A stretch of DNA of 64,000 nt from Novosphingobium sp. SG707 (GTDB taxonomy: Bacteria; Pseudomonadota; Alphaproteobacteria; Sphingomonadales; Sphingomonadaceae), in assembly GCF_012275515.1 (NCBI RefSeq), contig NZ_JAAZQL010000001.1:124001-188000 (forward strand). Reading direction: 5' to 3'. The position numbers and the translations under genes were made by a program. Below, in pieces: positions 23,024 through 31,820 of this stretch. A model generated the notes under the pieces. The model had not been told where the DNA came from. It ran no database searches and saw only the letters and a program-made list of their open reading frames with translations. How positions within the stretch are numbered: the first letter of the stretch is position 1; each line of letters opens with the position of its first letter.

Positions 23024-24520
23024 TCAAAACCCCGCCGCCGCGCGATCCAGCCGCAAACAGACCGCCTTGGGCTCGGTAAAGGCCTGCATGGCCTCGCTGC
23101 CAAACTCCCGGCCCACGCCGGACAGTTTATTGCCGCCAAACGGCATGGCCAGATCCAGCACATTATGCGTGTTGATCCAGACCGTCCCGGCATCGATCCG
23201 GTCGGCCAGCAGATGCGCCGCGTCAATATCTCGGGTCCAGATGCTGGCGGCAAGGCCAAAGGAAGTGTCATTGGCCATGCGCACGATATCGGCCCGATCC
23301 TCCACCTTGACCGCGCAGACCACCGGGCCAAAGATCTCCTCGCGCATCACCGTCATGTCCGAGCGGACACCTGCCAGCACGGTCGGGCGATAGAACCAGC
23401 CCTCGCCCTCGGGCATCACAGCTCCGGTCAGAGCGCTGGCCCCTTCGGCCAGACCCGTTGACACCAGAGCCCCCACGCGATCACGCTGACGAGCCGAAAT
23501 CAGCGGCCCCATCTGCGTTGCGACATCAAAGGGCGAACCAAGCCGCAGATCCTGAGCAATCCGGCATACGCCCTCCAGAACGCGGTCATAAATGGGCGCC
23601 TCGATCAACAGGCGCGACCCCGCCGTACAGATCTGGCCCGAATTGGCAAAGATCGCCCCGGCAGCTCCCGCAATCGCCCGATCCAGATCGGCATCGGCCA
23701 GCACGATGGTCGGCGATTTGCCGCCCAGTTCCAGCGTCACCCGCTTCATCGAACGCGCCGCGCCCTGAAGGATCGATTGCCCGGTGGCATTGGAGCCGGT
23801 GAAGGCGATCTTGCGCACAAGGGGATGCTCGACAAGAGCGGCCCCCACCGCGCCATCACCCGTCACAATATTGACGGCGCCTGCCGGAAAACCGGCCTCA
23901 GCGATCAATTCGCCCAGCCGCAAGGCCGTCAGCGAGGTTTCCTCCGACGGTTTGAGCACGACCGTGCAGCCAAAGGCGATGGCGGGGGCAATCTTTTGAA
24001 TGGCTTGGCCAATGGGAAAATTCCACGGCGTGATCCCCGCGACCACGCCCACCGGACGCCGCTGGGTAAAGGCGCGATAGACCGCCGCTTCGGCCACCAG
24101 CGGCGAATGCGTCACGGTTTCGCCCGTCACCTTGGACGCCCAACCGCCGAAATAGCGCAGGCCGTCGATGGTGAACTGAAGGTCGATCGCGCTGGTCACC
24201 GCCAGCAGCTTGCCGCTGTCGAGCGATTCCAGCGCGGCCAGATCATCCCTTTCACGCTCGACCAGCAAGGCCAGCCTTTCCAGCAATCGTCCGCGATCGA
24301 TCGGGCGCATCATCTGCCATGCCTCGCTTTCAAAACAGCGATGGGCTGCCTGCACCGCCCGGTCGACATCCCGCGCATCGCAGGCGGGGAATTGCATGAT
24401 GGTGCGCCCGGTTGCCGGGTCAACCGCATCGATGCAGCGATCAGCCTTTATCGGCTCGACCAAGGCGCCGTCGATCAACAGGCGGCCCGACGGCAAGGTG
24501 GGTGAAAAGGACAGTGTCAT
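23024..24520 (-). CDS. NAD(P)-dependent aldehyde dehydrogenase
   Basis: A 498-residue ALDH. It shows PWNFPIGQ, FTGSNATGQ, LELGGKSPT, the catalytic Cys loop GQICTAGSR, and EEIFGPVV. It is similar in layout to the ALDH at 1063 but clearly a distinct protein. GGAG lies 8 bp before the ATG at 24520. Its place next to the amine oxidoreductase suggests that it oxidises the aldehyde released by oxidative deamination. It is followed upstream by the permease gene in the same direction, so the two probably form an operon. Confidence 0.92.
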   Translation of the reverse strand: MTLSFSPTLPSGRLLIDGALVEPIKADRCIDAVDPATGRTIMQFPACDARDVDRAVQAAHRCFESEAWQMMRPIDRGRLLERLALLVERERDDLAALESLDSGKLLAVTSAIDLQFTIDGLRYFGGWASKVTGETVTHSPLVAEAAVYRAFTQRRPVGVVAGITPWNFPIGQAIQKIAPAIAFGCTVVLKPSEETSLTALRLGELIAEAGFPAGAVNIVTGDGAVGAALVEHPLVRKIAFTGSNATGQSILQGAARSMKRVTLELGGKSPTIVLADADLDRAIAGAAGAIFANSGQICTAGSRLLIEAPIYDRVLEGVCRIAQDLRLGSPFDVATQMGPLISARQRDRVGALVSTGLAEGASALTGAVMPEGEGWFYRPTVLAGVRSDMTVMREEIFGPVVCAVKVEDRADIVRMANDTSFGLAASIWTRDIDAAHLLADRIDAGTVWINTHNVLDLAMPFGGNKLSGVGREFGSEAMQAFTEPKAVCLRLDRAAAGF

Positions 24521-24577
24521 AGGATGCTCCGTATTTCAGGCTCGCTGGAACGTGACGGCCATGACCCCGCGATGGGC

Positions 24578-26020
24578 CTAGCCTTCGACGTGGGATGAAC
24601 CCACGCGCGCATAAACCTCAGGTCGCCTTCGGCGCAGATAGACGCCATGCCCGAGGCCCAGCGCCGCAATGGCGACAAAGAGCAGGGGTAGGCGGTTGAT
24701 GACGGGCAAGGTGGTGCCCGTCAGGGTGGGGTAATTGGCCAGCGAAAGCCATGTGGCAACCGCGATAATCAGCCCAGCGGCCAGCGGAGCGGCGGTCTTG
24801 CCCCAGGAATATTCGCCGCGCCGGGCAAAAAAGAGAGGGATGGTCAAAGAGGTGGTCGTCAGCAGGATCTCCAGCCCCACCGCGCCCATAGAGGAAAGGC
24901 TGGTGGCCAGACTGAGCAGCGGATCAAGCCCTGCCAGCGCGAAAAACCCGATGATGAGGATCAAAAGACACGCCAGCAGCAGACAGGCAAGATAGGGCGA
25001 CCCATGCAGGCGATGAACCCGGCCCAGCGGCGCGGGAATAAGCCCGTCGCGCGACAGCGCGAAGAAATAACGCGAAATATTGTTGAAGAAGCCGAGGGCC
25101 GCAGCAAACAGGCTGGTGATCGTCAGCAGATTGAGCGCATCGCGCCCGAACTGGCCAAGATAATGGAAAGCCACTCTTGCCACCAGATGGCCCGGATCGG
25201 CTCCGGCAACGGCCTTGATCTTGTCGGGCGACACCGCCAGAACCAGACACCATGAGGACAGAACATAGAAGCTGCCCAGGACAAGCACGGCGCCATAGGT
25301 GGCGCGCGGAATGGTGACGGCGCGGTTGACCGCTTCTTCCTGATAGATGGCCGTCGCTTCAAAGCCGATGCAGCCGTTGATGGCATAGATGACCGCGATG
25401 CCAAGACCCGGCGCAAAGACGGTGCGGGGTGAAAAGCTGCTGAAATCGAGGCCGGACCATCCGTGATCCCACAGGATCAGGACGTCGATCACCGCGATCA
25501 GCCCCACCTCCAGCAAGAGCGCCACGATCAGCACCTTGGCCGCCATCGTGATCTTGTGATAGCCCAGCCATGCAATGATCGCGATGCTGAGCATGGCCCA
25601 GATCAACCAGCTTGTGACAATTCCGGTCAGGGTGGCAAACAGATCGGCCGCAAAATAGCTCATCGCGCCCAGGACAGACGCGGCCGCGCATATATAGGCT
25701 GCCACCGCCGTATAGGCCGCCGCGATGCCTGCCTCCTTGTTCAGACTGGCCGCGATATAGGCGTAAAACGCCCCGGCATTGCGCACATGCGGAATGATCC
25801 GCACATAGCCCACGGCAAACAGCAGCATCACGATGCTCATGCCAAGCTGAGTGCCGGGAACCCCCGCGCCATTGCCAAAAGCAAAGGCCAGCGGCACGAT
25901 TCCTGCCAAAACGCCCATGGGAGCGGCACAGGCCAGGATCATGAAAATGATATCGCCAGTGCCAAGAATGCCGGAAAACAGACCACCTTCGCCGGTGGTA
26001 TCATGGTCGCAATCGGTCAT
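24578..26020 (-). CDS. APC-family amino acid/amine permease
   Basis: A 480-residue membrane protein of the amino acid-polyamine-organocation superfamily with about 12 predicted helices. The N-terminal signature FMILACAAPMGVLAGIVPLA and helix 6 region NGCIGFEATAIYQEEA are typical. The frame is open up to 26263, but the extension has no hydrophobic or conserved content, so I place the start at the ATG at 26020 (MTDCDHDTTG). No good RBS separates this from the ATG at 26038. It is the likely importer for the substrate of the neighbouring amine-oxidation enzymes. Confidence 0.88.
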   Translation of the reverse strand: MTDCDHDTTGEGGLFSGILGTGDIIFMILACAAPMGVLAGIVPLAFAFGNGAGVPGTQLGMSIVMLLFAVGYVRIIPHVRNAGAFYAYIAASLNKEAGIAAAYTAVAAYICAAASVLGAMSYFAADLFATLTGIVTSWLIWAMLSIAIIAWLGYHKITMAAKVLIVALLLEVGLIAVIDVLILWDHGWSGLDFSSFSPRTVFAPGLGIAVIYAINGCIGFEATAIYQEEAVNRAVTIPRATYGAVLVLGSFYVLSSWCLVLAVSPDKIKAVAGADPGHLVARVAFHYLGQFGRDALNLLTITSLFAAALGFFNNISRYFFALSRDGLIPAPLGRVHRLHGSPYLACLLLACLLILIIGFFALAGLDPLLSLATSLSSMGAVGLEILLTTTSLTIPLFFARRGEYSWGKTAAPLAAGLIIAVATWLSLANYPTLTGTTLPVINRLPLLFVAIAALGLGHGVYLRRRRPEVYARVGSSHVEG

Positions 26021-26226
26021 AGGAACTCGTCGTGTCATAAGGGCCGGGGAACCCTGTCCGTCCAAGGATGCAGCAATGGCAGGTTTGCGGCCACACGGTA
26101 TTGCACTTGTGTCGCCATAGTTTGTATTTTCGGCCAGCACCCCCGCCCGAGGGGCCTGATCGCTTGTCATCACAGGCCGCTTGGGCAAGGCCTCGAACCC
26201 GACCGGATGAAGGAAGGAACCGAGCA

Positions 26227-26715
26227 ATGAAGCGATGGATGACGGCGGCATGGCTGATGGCATTGGCTATGCCGGCACAGGCGCAGGAACAGGCCGATCC
26301 GGCCGTGGCCGATGCGGTGATGCAGACCGTGCGCAGCTATGTCGACAATCTGAACAAGGGCGACACGGCAGGCGTTATCGCCACCTGCGCCAAAGAGGCG
26401 GCCATTGTCGACGAATTTGCGCCTTATGAATGGCATGGCGCCGATACATGCGCGCGCTGGGTTTCGGCGCTGACGGCGCATAACAAGGCCATCGGGCTGA
26501 CAAAGGGCGTGAACACGCTGCGCCAACCGCGAAGGGTCGATGTGACCGGGGATCGCGCCTATGTCGTGGTTCCCGCCGATTTCCGCTACACGTTGAACGG
26601 CCAGCAGGGCGCGGAAATCGATGCGACCTTTACCGTCGCGCTGCATAAAGAAGCCGCAGGCTGGCGCATCACCGGCTGGGCCTGGTCGCGCCCGGAACTG
26701 GATTTCGATTACTGA
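26227..26715 (+). CDS. secreted SnoaL/NTF2-like small protein
   Basis: A 162-residue protein with a signal peptide ending AMPAQA. The body resembles the NTF2/SnoaL cone fold used by ketosteroid isomerase-like proteins: VRSYVDNLNKGDTAGVIATCA, then VPADFRYTLNGQ, TFTVALHKEAAGWRITGWAWSR. AAGGAA precedes the ATG. It is monocistronic by position. Periplasmic SnoaL-like proteins have no common activity; the fold call is moderate and the function unknown. Confidence 0.75.
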   Translation: MKRWMTAAWLMALAMPAQAQEQADPAVADAVMQTVRSYVDNLNKGDTAGVIATCAKEAAIVDEFAPYEWHGADTCARWVSALTAHNKAIGLTKGVNTLRQPRRVDVTGDRAYVVVPADFRYTLNGQQGAEIDATFTVALHKEAAGWRITGWAWSRPELDFDY

Positions 26716-26965
26716 CCGACAGGCCGGGGTCCGGCACGTTGCGAAAGGGCAAGAGATCCCGGCTTCACCTCGACAGTGGCCGAAATTATCATGGCCAAGT
26801 CCATTCGCGCCATTCTTCTTGCTGAGCATTATGTCATTCTAACCTCGATAAAAGAGAAACCGTAGTCATCTACGGCAGAGACCGCAGAGCGCGGTCTGGG
26901 GGCAATTTGGCAGGTATCTTCTGGAAATTGCCAAACGCAATCCGTTTATTGGGGGGAAACAATCC

Positions 26966-28225
26966 GTGGCTGCTTCATCGCCGCTCCGATCTGCATGCCT
27001 GACGCTGCACCGGATCATGGGTCTAGCGCTCGGCCTGTTTCTAATCGTGATCGCCGCAACGGGCAGCGCCATTGCCTTTTACAAGGAGATGGAGCGCGCG
27101 CTCAACGCGCATATGCGGATGGTGGAGCCGCAACCGCAGGGGTGGACGCTTCAGGATGCTCTGAAAATCCGCGCCAGGCTGGAAGCGCAGGACCCGCACA
27201 GCAGCGTCTTTTCGCTCCAATTGCCGCAAAACTCGGATGAGGCGCTGTTTGCGCGCGTTATGCCCGCGATCGATCCCAAAAGCGGTAGGGAATACGCGCT
27301 TGATTACGATGAATTGTTCGCCAACCCCTATAATGGCGAAAGATTGGGCAGGCGCCGGATCGGCGCCGCCACCTTTCATTTGGAGGGGCTGCCCAGTTTT
27401 CTCTATTACCTTCATTACGCGCTGTTTCTGCCCTTTGGCGCGGGCATCCTGCTGATCGGGATACTCGGCCTCGTCTGGCTGGTCGAAAGCATGACGGGCT
27501 TTTGGCTGACGCTGCCCGCGCGGCCGAAAAAGTCGAAAAAAGGTGCCTCCCCCCGCCCCTTCCACCAGCGTTGGGCCAGCGCATGGAAAATCGAGCGCAA
27601 GGGCAACACCAATCGCCTGCTGTTCGATCTGCATCGGGCGCCCGGTCTGTGGCTCTGGCCGTTGCTGGCTATTTTCGCAATCACCGGCTTTGCCCTCAAT
27701 CTGGGCGGACCCTATGCCCATACGGTCCAGCGCATCGCCGCCTACGAGCATTTTCAGGAGGCTCCTCCGCGCGAAACCTTGCCGCAACCGCTTATCAATC
27801 CGCCGATTAACTGGTTCAAGGCCGCCGAATTGGGACAGCGCTATTTCGCCCAGCAAGCGCAGCGCGAAGGCTTCACGCTCGGCAAACCGGCCGCCATCGA
27901 ATATCGGCGCGATCTGGGCCTGTATTTCTTTCTGATGCACACCTCGCGCGATCTTCTCGACGCGCAAGGCCGTCCCACCGAGACAGACTCCCCCGCAACG
28001 GCAGCAACCATCGCGATTGACGCGCGTGATGGCCGCTTCGTCGGGCTGCAGCTTCCCACCGGACAGCGGGCCGGCAACACGCTGACCAGCTGGCTGATTG
28101 CCCTGCATGTCACGGCTGTCGGAGGGCGTGTCTGGCAGGTGGTGGTGGCATGCTTTGGACTGGCTGTGGTGCTTGGCTGCGTCACGGGGCTGTGGTTGTG
28201 GTGGCGCCGCAGGGTCCTACGATAA
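26966..28225 (+). CDS. PepSY-domain inner-membrane protein
   Basis: A 419-residue PepSY-associated TM protein (PF03929 type). The first helix is LHRIMGLALGLFLIVIAATGSAI, followed by a large periplasmic part, a second helix pair near 155-178 (GILLIGILGLVWLVESMTGFW), and a C-terminal helix (AVVLGCVTGLWLWW). GTG at 26966 with GGGG upstream is the start. Proteins of this kind accompany TonB receptors for siderophores or heme and may reduce iron at the inner membrane. It precedes a TonB receptor by 42 bp in the same direction. Confidence 0.85.
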   Translation: MAASSPLRSACLTLHRIMGLALGLFLIVIAATGSAIAFYKEMERALNAHMRMVEPQPQGWTLQDALKIRARLEAQDPHSSVFSLQLPQNSDEALFARVMPAIDPKSGREYALDYDELFANPYNGERLGRRRIGAATFHLEGLPSFLYYLHYALFLPFGAGILLIGILGLVWLVESMTGFWLTLPARPKKSKKGASPRPFHQRWASAWKIERKGNTNRLLFDLHRAPGLWLWPLLAIFAITGFALNLGGPYAHTVQRIAAYEHFQEAPPRETLPQPLINPPINWFKAAELGQRYFAQQAQREGFTLGKPAAIEYRRDLGLYFFLMHTSRDLLDAQGRPTETDSPATAATIAIDARDGRFVGLQLPTGQRAGNTLTSWLIALHVTAVGGRVWQVVVACFGLAVVLGCVTGLWLWWRRRVLR

Positions 28226-28267
28226 CCATTTATTTTCAATAACTAAAAAAGAAGAGGGAAGCCTGTG

Positions 28268-30505
28268 ATGGGAAATGCCAAGATCCGTGTCCGCAACTTG
28301 CCACTGACCTGCCTCATGGCGGTTGGCATGGCCAGTTCTCCGGCGACGGCCAAAGACGGCCCAGCCAAGCCGGACATTTCCAACGAGATCATCGTGACCG
28401 CGCAAAAGCGGGAGGAGCGCCTCAAGGATGTGCCTGTTCCCGTGTCGGCCATCGGCGGCAACGCCCTGCTGGCGGTCAACCAGACCCGCGCGCAGGACTT
28501 CTTTTCCAGCATGCCGGGCGTCAATCTGCAATTCGTCAACAACCGAGCACAGTTGGCCATTCGCGGCATCACCACCGGCCCCGCGACCGGCAATCCGGCG
28601 GTCGGCTTTACCATCGATGATGTGCCCTACGGATCGTCCACCGGTCAGGGCGGCCTGTTTGGCGCGGCGCCCGACATCGACCCTTCGGAACTGGCCCGGA
28701 TCGAGGTTCTGCGCGGCCCGCAAGGCACGCTCTATGGCGCCAGCAGCATTGGCGGTCTGGTGAAATATGTGACCGTCGCCCCAGACACACGCGGCTTTTC
28801 CGGCAACGTGGGCGGCGGCATCAACATGGTCAACTATGGCGGCCAGTCGCTTGGCTATAATGCCCGCGCCGCGCTGAACATTCCTATGAGCGAAGATACC
28901 GCCATAAGGGCCAGCGTGTTCACTCGCCGCGATGCAGGCTATATCGACAATATCCGCACCGGCCGCGACAATGTGAATTCCTCCAACGTCACCGGCGGTC
29001 GCCTCTCAGCCCTGTGGAAGCCTTCCTCGTCTTTCTCCTTGCGGCTGAGCGCCCTTTATCAGGTGCGCGACCTGCATGGCTCACCCTCAGTGGACAGCCG
29101 AACCGGCGCGCCCTTTCAGCAGACCGACCAGATCGGCGCCGGGCCCAGCCATTCCGAAGTGCAGATGTACAACGCCACCATCAAGGCCCGCCTTGGCGAG
29201 GTAGACCTGACCTCCGTGACCGCCTTTTCGCGCAACAGCAATTCGGACCGCATCGATTTTACCGCCTCGCCGCTGACCGCAGCGGTGTTTCCGCTTGTTT
29301 ACCCCGCCGCGTCCGATTTCGGCCATGTGATGATGACCGGCTACAGCGTGGACAAGGTATCGCATGAAACGCGCCTGTCGGGCACGCTGGCGCAGTCTTT
29401 CGACTGGATCGCGGGCGGTTTCTATACGCGGGAAAAGGCGAATTACACGATCGATTCGGCCGCCACCAATCCGCTCAACGGCGCGATCTACGGCTATCCG
29501 GTGGTCTGGCGCGATTCGGCGACCTATGAGGAATTTGCAGGCTTTGCCAATATCACTGCGCGGTTGAGCGAAAGGTTCGATGTGCAATTGGGCGGGCGGT
29601 GGAGCCGCAACACCCAATCCATGATTCACCGCGAATGGACGATGCTCGCGCCCGACCCTGCTCCTGCGGCCCATCGGGAAACCAACCCGCAGGCCAGCGG
29701 CAATGCCTTCACCTTTCAGGTTTCACCCCGGTTCAAGCCTACGCCCGACCACATGATCTATGGCCGCGTGGCTTCGGGCTATCGCCCCGGCGGCCCCAAT
29801 GCCGGGTGCAACACCGATCCCGCCGAGCCGGTTCCATGCCAGTTCAAGCCCGACCGGACGATCAATTACGAATTGGGCGCCAAGGGGGATCTGCTGAACC
29901 GGGCTTTGTCGTATGACATCTCGCTCTTTGCCATCGACTGGCGCGATATTCAGGTAACCCAGGTTTCGGCCCTCGGCACGTTCACCTATAATTCCAACGG
30001 CGGGAAAGCACGCAGCCGCGGCTTCGAGATTTCCCTTGAAGCACGGCCCACGGACCGACTGATGGCCAAAATGTGGTGGTCCTATGTCGACGCCACGTTG
30101 CGTCAGGGTTTCGCCTCAGCCGTCCTCTATGCCGCGCCGGGCGATCGCTTGCCCTATTCCAGTGAACATTCAGGCCGCTTCTCGCTGGATTACGAGGCTC
30201 CGCTGCGCGAGGGCATGAAGGCGCGGCTGGGCCTGTCGGCCACCTATGTCGGCGACCGCAAGGGCGAATTCGTGCCCAGTCAGGCCGAAGCGCCCCTGCG
30301 TCAGACCTATCCCGGCTATGTCCAGTTCGACATCAATGGCGGCCTCAGCTTTGGCAAATGGAATGTGAATGCCTTTGTCCAGAACCTGACCGACAAGCGC
30401 GGCCTGATCGGCGGCGGCTATTACAACCAGACCAATTTCAACCGCTACTGGTTCAACCTGATCGCGCCGCGCACGGTGGGCCTCAGCCTTGACTACAGCT
30501 TTTGA
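28268..30505 (+). CDS. TonB-dependent outer-membrane receptor (PepSY-linked)
   Basis: A 745-residue receptor: signal peptide (MGNAKIRVRNLPLTCLM...), TonB-box-like EIIVTAQKREERLKDVPVP, plug with LRGPQGTLYGASSIGG, barrel, and the classic aromatic C terminus (VGLSLDYSF). GTG at 28265 and ATG at 28268 are adjacent; GAGGGAA is better placed for the ATG. The preceding PepSY protein and the following PQQ-type dehydrogenase (10-bp gap) make a three-gene operon. The sequence resembles sphingomonad receptors of unassigned ligand; a metal chelate or plant compound is possible. Confidence 0.94.
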   Translation: MGNAKIRVRNLPLTCLMAVGMASSPATAKDGPAKPDISNEIIVTAQKREERLKDVPVPVSAIGGNALLAVNQTRAQDFFSSMPGVNLQFVNNRAQLAIRGITTGPATGNPAVGFTIDDVPYGSSTGQGGLFGAAPDIDPSELARIEVLRGPQGTLYGASSIGGLVKYVTVAPDTRGFSGNVGGGINMVNYGGQSLGYNARAALNIPMSEDTAIRASVFTRRDAGYIDNIRTGRDNVNSSNVTGGRLSALWKPSSSFSLRLSALYQVRDLHGSPSVDSRTGAPFQQTDQIGAGPSHSEVQMYNATIKARLGEVDLTSVTAFSRNSNSDRIDFTASPLTAAVFPLVYPAASDFGHVMMTGYSVDKVSHETRLSGTLAQSFDWIAGGFYTREKANYTIDSAATNPLNGAIYGYPVVWRDSATYEEFAGFANITARLSERFDVQLGGRWSRNTQSMIHREWTMLAPDPAPAAHRETNPQASGNAFTFQVSPRFKPTPDHMIYGRVASGYRPGGPNAGCNTDPAEPVPCQFKPDRTINYELGAKGDLLNRALSYDISLFAIDWRDIQVTQVSALGTFTYNSNGGKARSRGFEISLEARPTDRLMAKMWWSYVDATLRQGFASAVLYAAPGDRLPYSSEHSGRFSLDYEAPLREGMKARLGLSATYVGDRKGEFVPSQAEAPLRQTYPGYVQFDINGGLSFGKWNVNAFVQNLTDKRGLIGGGYYNQTNFNRYWFNLIAPRTVGLSLDYSF

Positions 30506-30515
30506 GGAGGCGGAG

Positions 30516-31772
30516 ATGAGCACTTATCCAAAACACATGCGATGCGCCCTCGCGCTGCCCCTCGCCGCGATCTCGACGCCCGCAGGCGCCGCCGACGGGC
30601 CGGAGGTGGGCGTCCCTGCCCGCCTGCCGGGCGGCGGGCCTTTCCTGTTCCAGACCGCCGAACAAGGCGCCGTAAAGGTCGAAATCATCGCGCGTGGTCT
30701 GGCCAATGGCTACAGTCTGGCCTTCTTGCCAAATGGCGATGCGCTGGTGGTGGAGCGCGGCGCGCGATTGCGCCTGCTGCGTAAAGCCACCGGTCCGCGA
30801 CCGACGCTGGCGCCAAAACCCATCGCGGGCATACCTGAATACAGCCATACGCCCCATCTCGATCCATCCGATGTGCTGGGCCTTCAGGACGTGGCCCCCG
30901 ATCCCGAATTCGTAGCCAACCATCTGATCTATTTCACCTATAACCGCCCGGTCGGGCTGGACGCGCCCAACGGGCGGATCACCGCCGCCACCGTTCTGGC
31001 GCGGGCGCGGCTAGACGGTTCGCGGCTGGTGGAAAGCACCGACCTTGTGGTGGGCGAGGCAAAGGTGGCGGTCGGCGGATCGCGTATCCTGCCCGGACGC
31101 AATGGTGAACTGTTCGTCTCGGTCGGCGCGCTGAGCGAGAGCGACATTCAGTCCGCCCAGCGCACCGACACCATCTATGGCAAAGTGCTGCGCGTGATGC
31201 GCGATGGGCGGATCCCGACCGACAATCCCTTTGTCGGCGTCAAAGGGGCAAGGGCCGAAATCTGGACCTATGGCCACCGCGATCCGCTGGGCCTCACCTT
31301 TGCGCCCCAGACCGGGCAGATCATTGCCTCGGAACACGGGCCGCAGGGGGGAGACGAATTGAACATCCTGTCGGCGGGGCGCAATTATGGCTGGCCCAAT
31401 GCCACTTACGGCACGCAATACGGCGGTTCGGCGCTGCCCGCCGCGCCCGTGTCGCCCGGCACACAGGGGCCAACGCTCATCTGGTCGCCCTCCATCGCGC
31501 CCAGCGGCATCGCCTTTTATACCGGCGCAAAGATGCCGGGATGGCGCAACAATCTGTTCATTGCCAGTGCGCGGCGCGGCCAGATCAACGGTACGGGCGC
31601 GCTCATCCGCGTCGTTTTCAACGAAAGGCTTGAGGAAGTCCGTCAGGAAGTCCTGTTCGACCGCCTGCATCAACGCTTCAAGGATGTGCGCCAAGGCCCT
31701 GATGGTCTGATTTATGCCGTGACCGACGAGCCTCATGCTGTGGTTATGCGCATCGGCCCTGCTGCGCGATAG
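30516..31772 (+). CDS. secreted PQQ-dependent sugar dehydrogenase-like protein
   Basis: A 418-residue exported six-bladed propeller of the soluble glucose/aldose dehydrogenase (Asd/YliI, sorbosone dehydrogenase-like) family. The signal peptide ends STPAGA. Signature segments are GLANGYSLAFLPNGDALVVER, DVAPDPEF, IWTYGHRDPLGL, EHGPQGGDELNIL with NYGWP, and the end RQGPDGLIYAVTDE. Family members use PQQ and Ca to oxidise sugars in the periplasm. GAGGAGG gives a strong RBS. It is co-transcribed with the TonB receptor, so it may act on what the receptor imports. PQQ use is inferred from family. Confidence 0.87.
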   Translation: MSTYPKHMRCALALPLAAISTPAGAADGPEVGVPARLPGGGPFLFQTAEQGAVKVEIIARGLANGYSLAFLPNGDALVVERGARLRLLRKATGPRPTLAPKPIAGIPEYSHTPHLDPSDVLGLQDVAPDPEFVANHLIYFTYNRPVGLDAPNGRITAATVLARARLDGSRLVESTDLVVGEAKVAVGGSRILPGRNGELFVSVGALSESDIQSAQRTDTIYGKVLRVMRDGRIPTDNPFVGVKGARAEIWTYGHRDPLGLTFAPQTGQIIASEHGPQGGDELNILSAGRNYGWPNATYGTQYGGSALPAAPVSPGTQGPTLIWSPSIAPSGIAFYTGAKMPGWRNNLFIASARRGQINGTGALIRVVFNERLEEVRQEVLFDRLHQRFKDVRQGPDGLIYAVTDEPHAVVMRIGPAAR

Positions 31773-31810
31773 AAAAAGCGCCGCAGGGAGAATGACCATT
31801 CCTGCGGTGC
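31773..31810 (-). terminator. rho-independent terminator of the acyl-CoA operon
   Basis: On the minus strand, GCACCGCAGG (31810-31801) pairs with CCTGCGGCGC (31787-31778), with one G-U pair, and is followed by TTTTT (31777-31773). It lies just after the stop at 31821 and touches the 3' end of the opposing gene. Confidence 0.75.
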
Positions 31811-31820
31811 GATCCACGGT

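Noticed and set aside
26716..26965. Possible cobalamin or other riboswitch before the PepSY/TonB receptor operon
   Set aside because: I looked for a B12-box and a conserved core and found none; short inverted repeats there are unremarkable.
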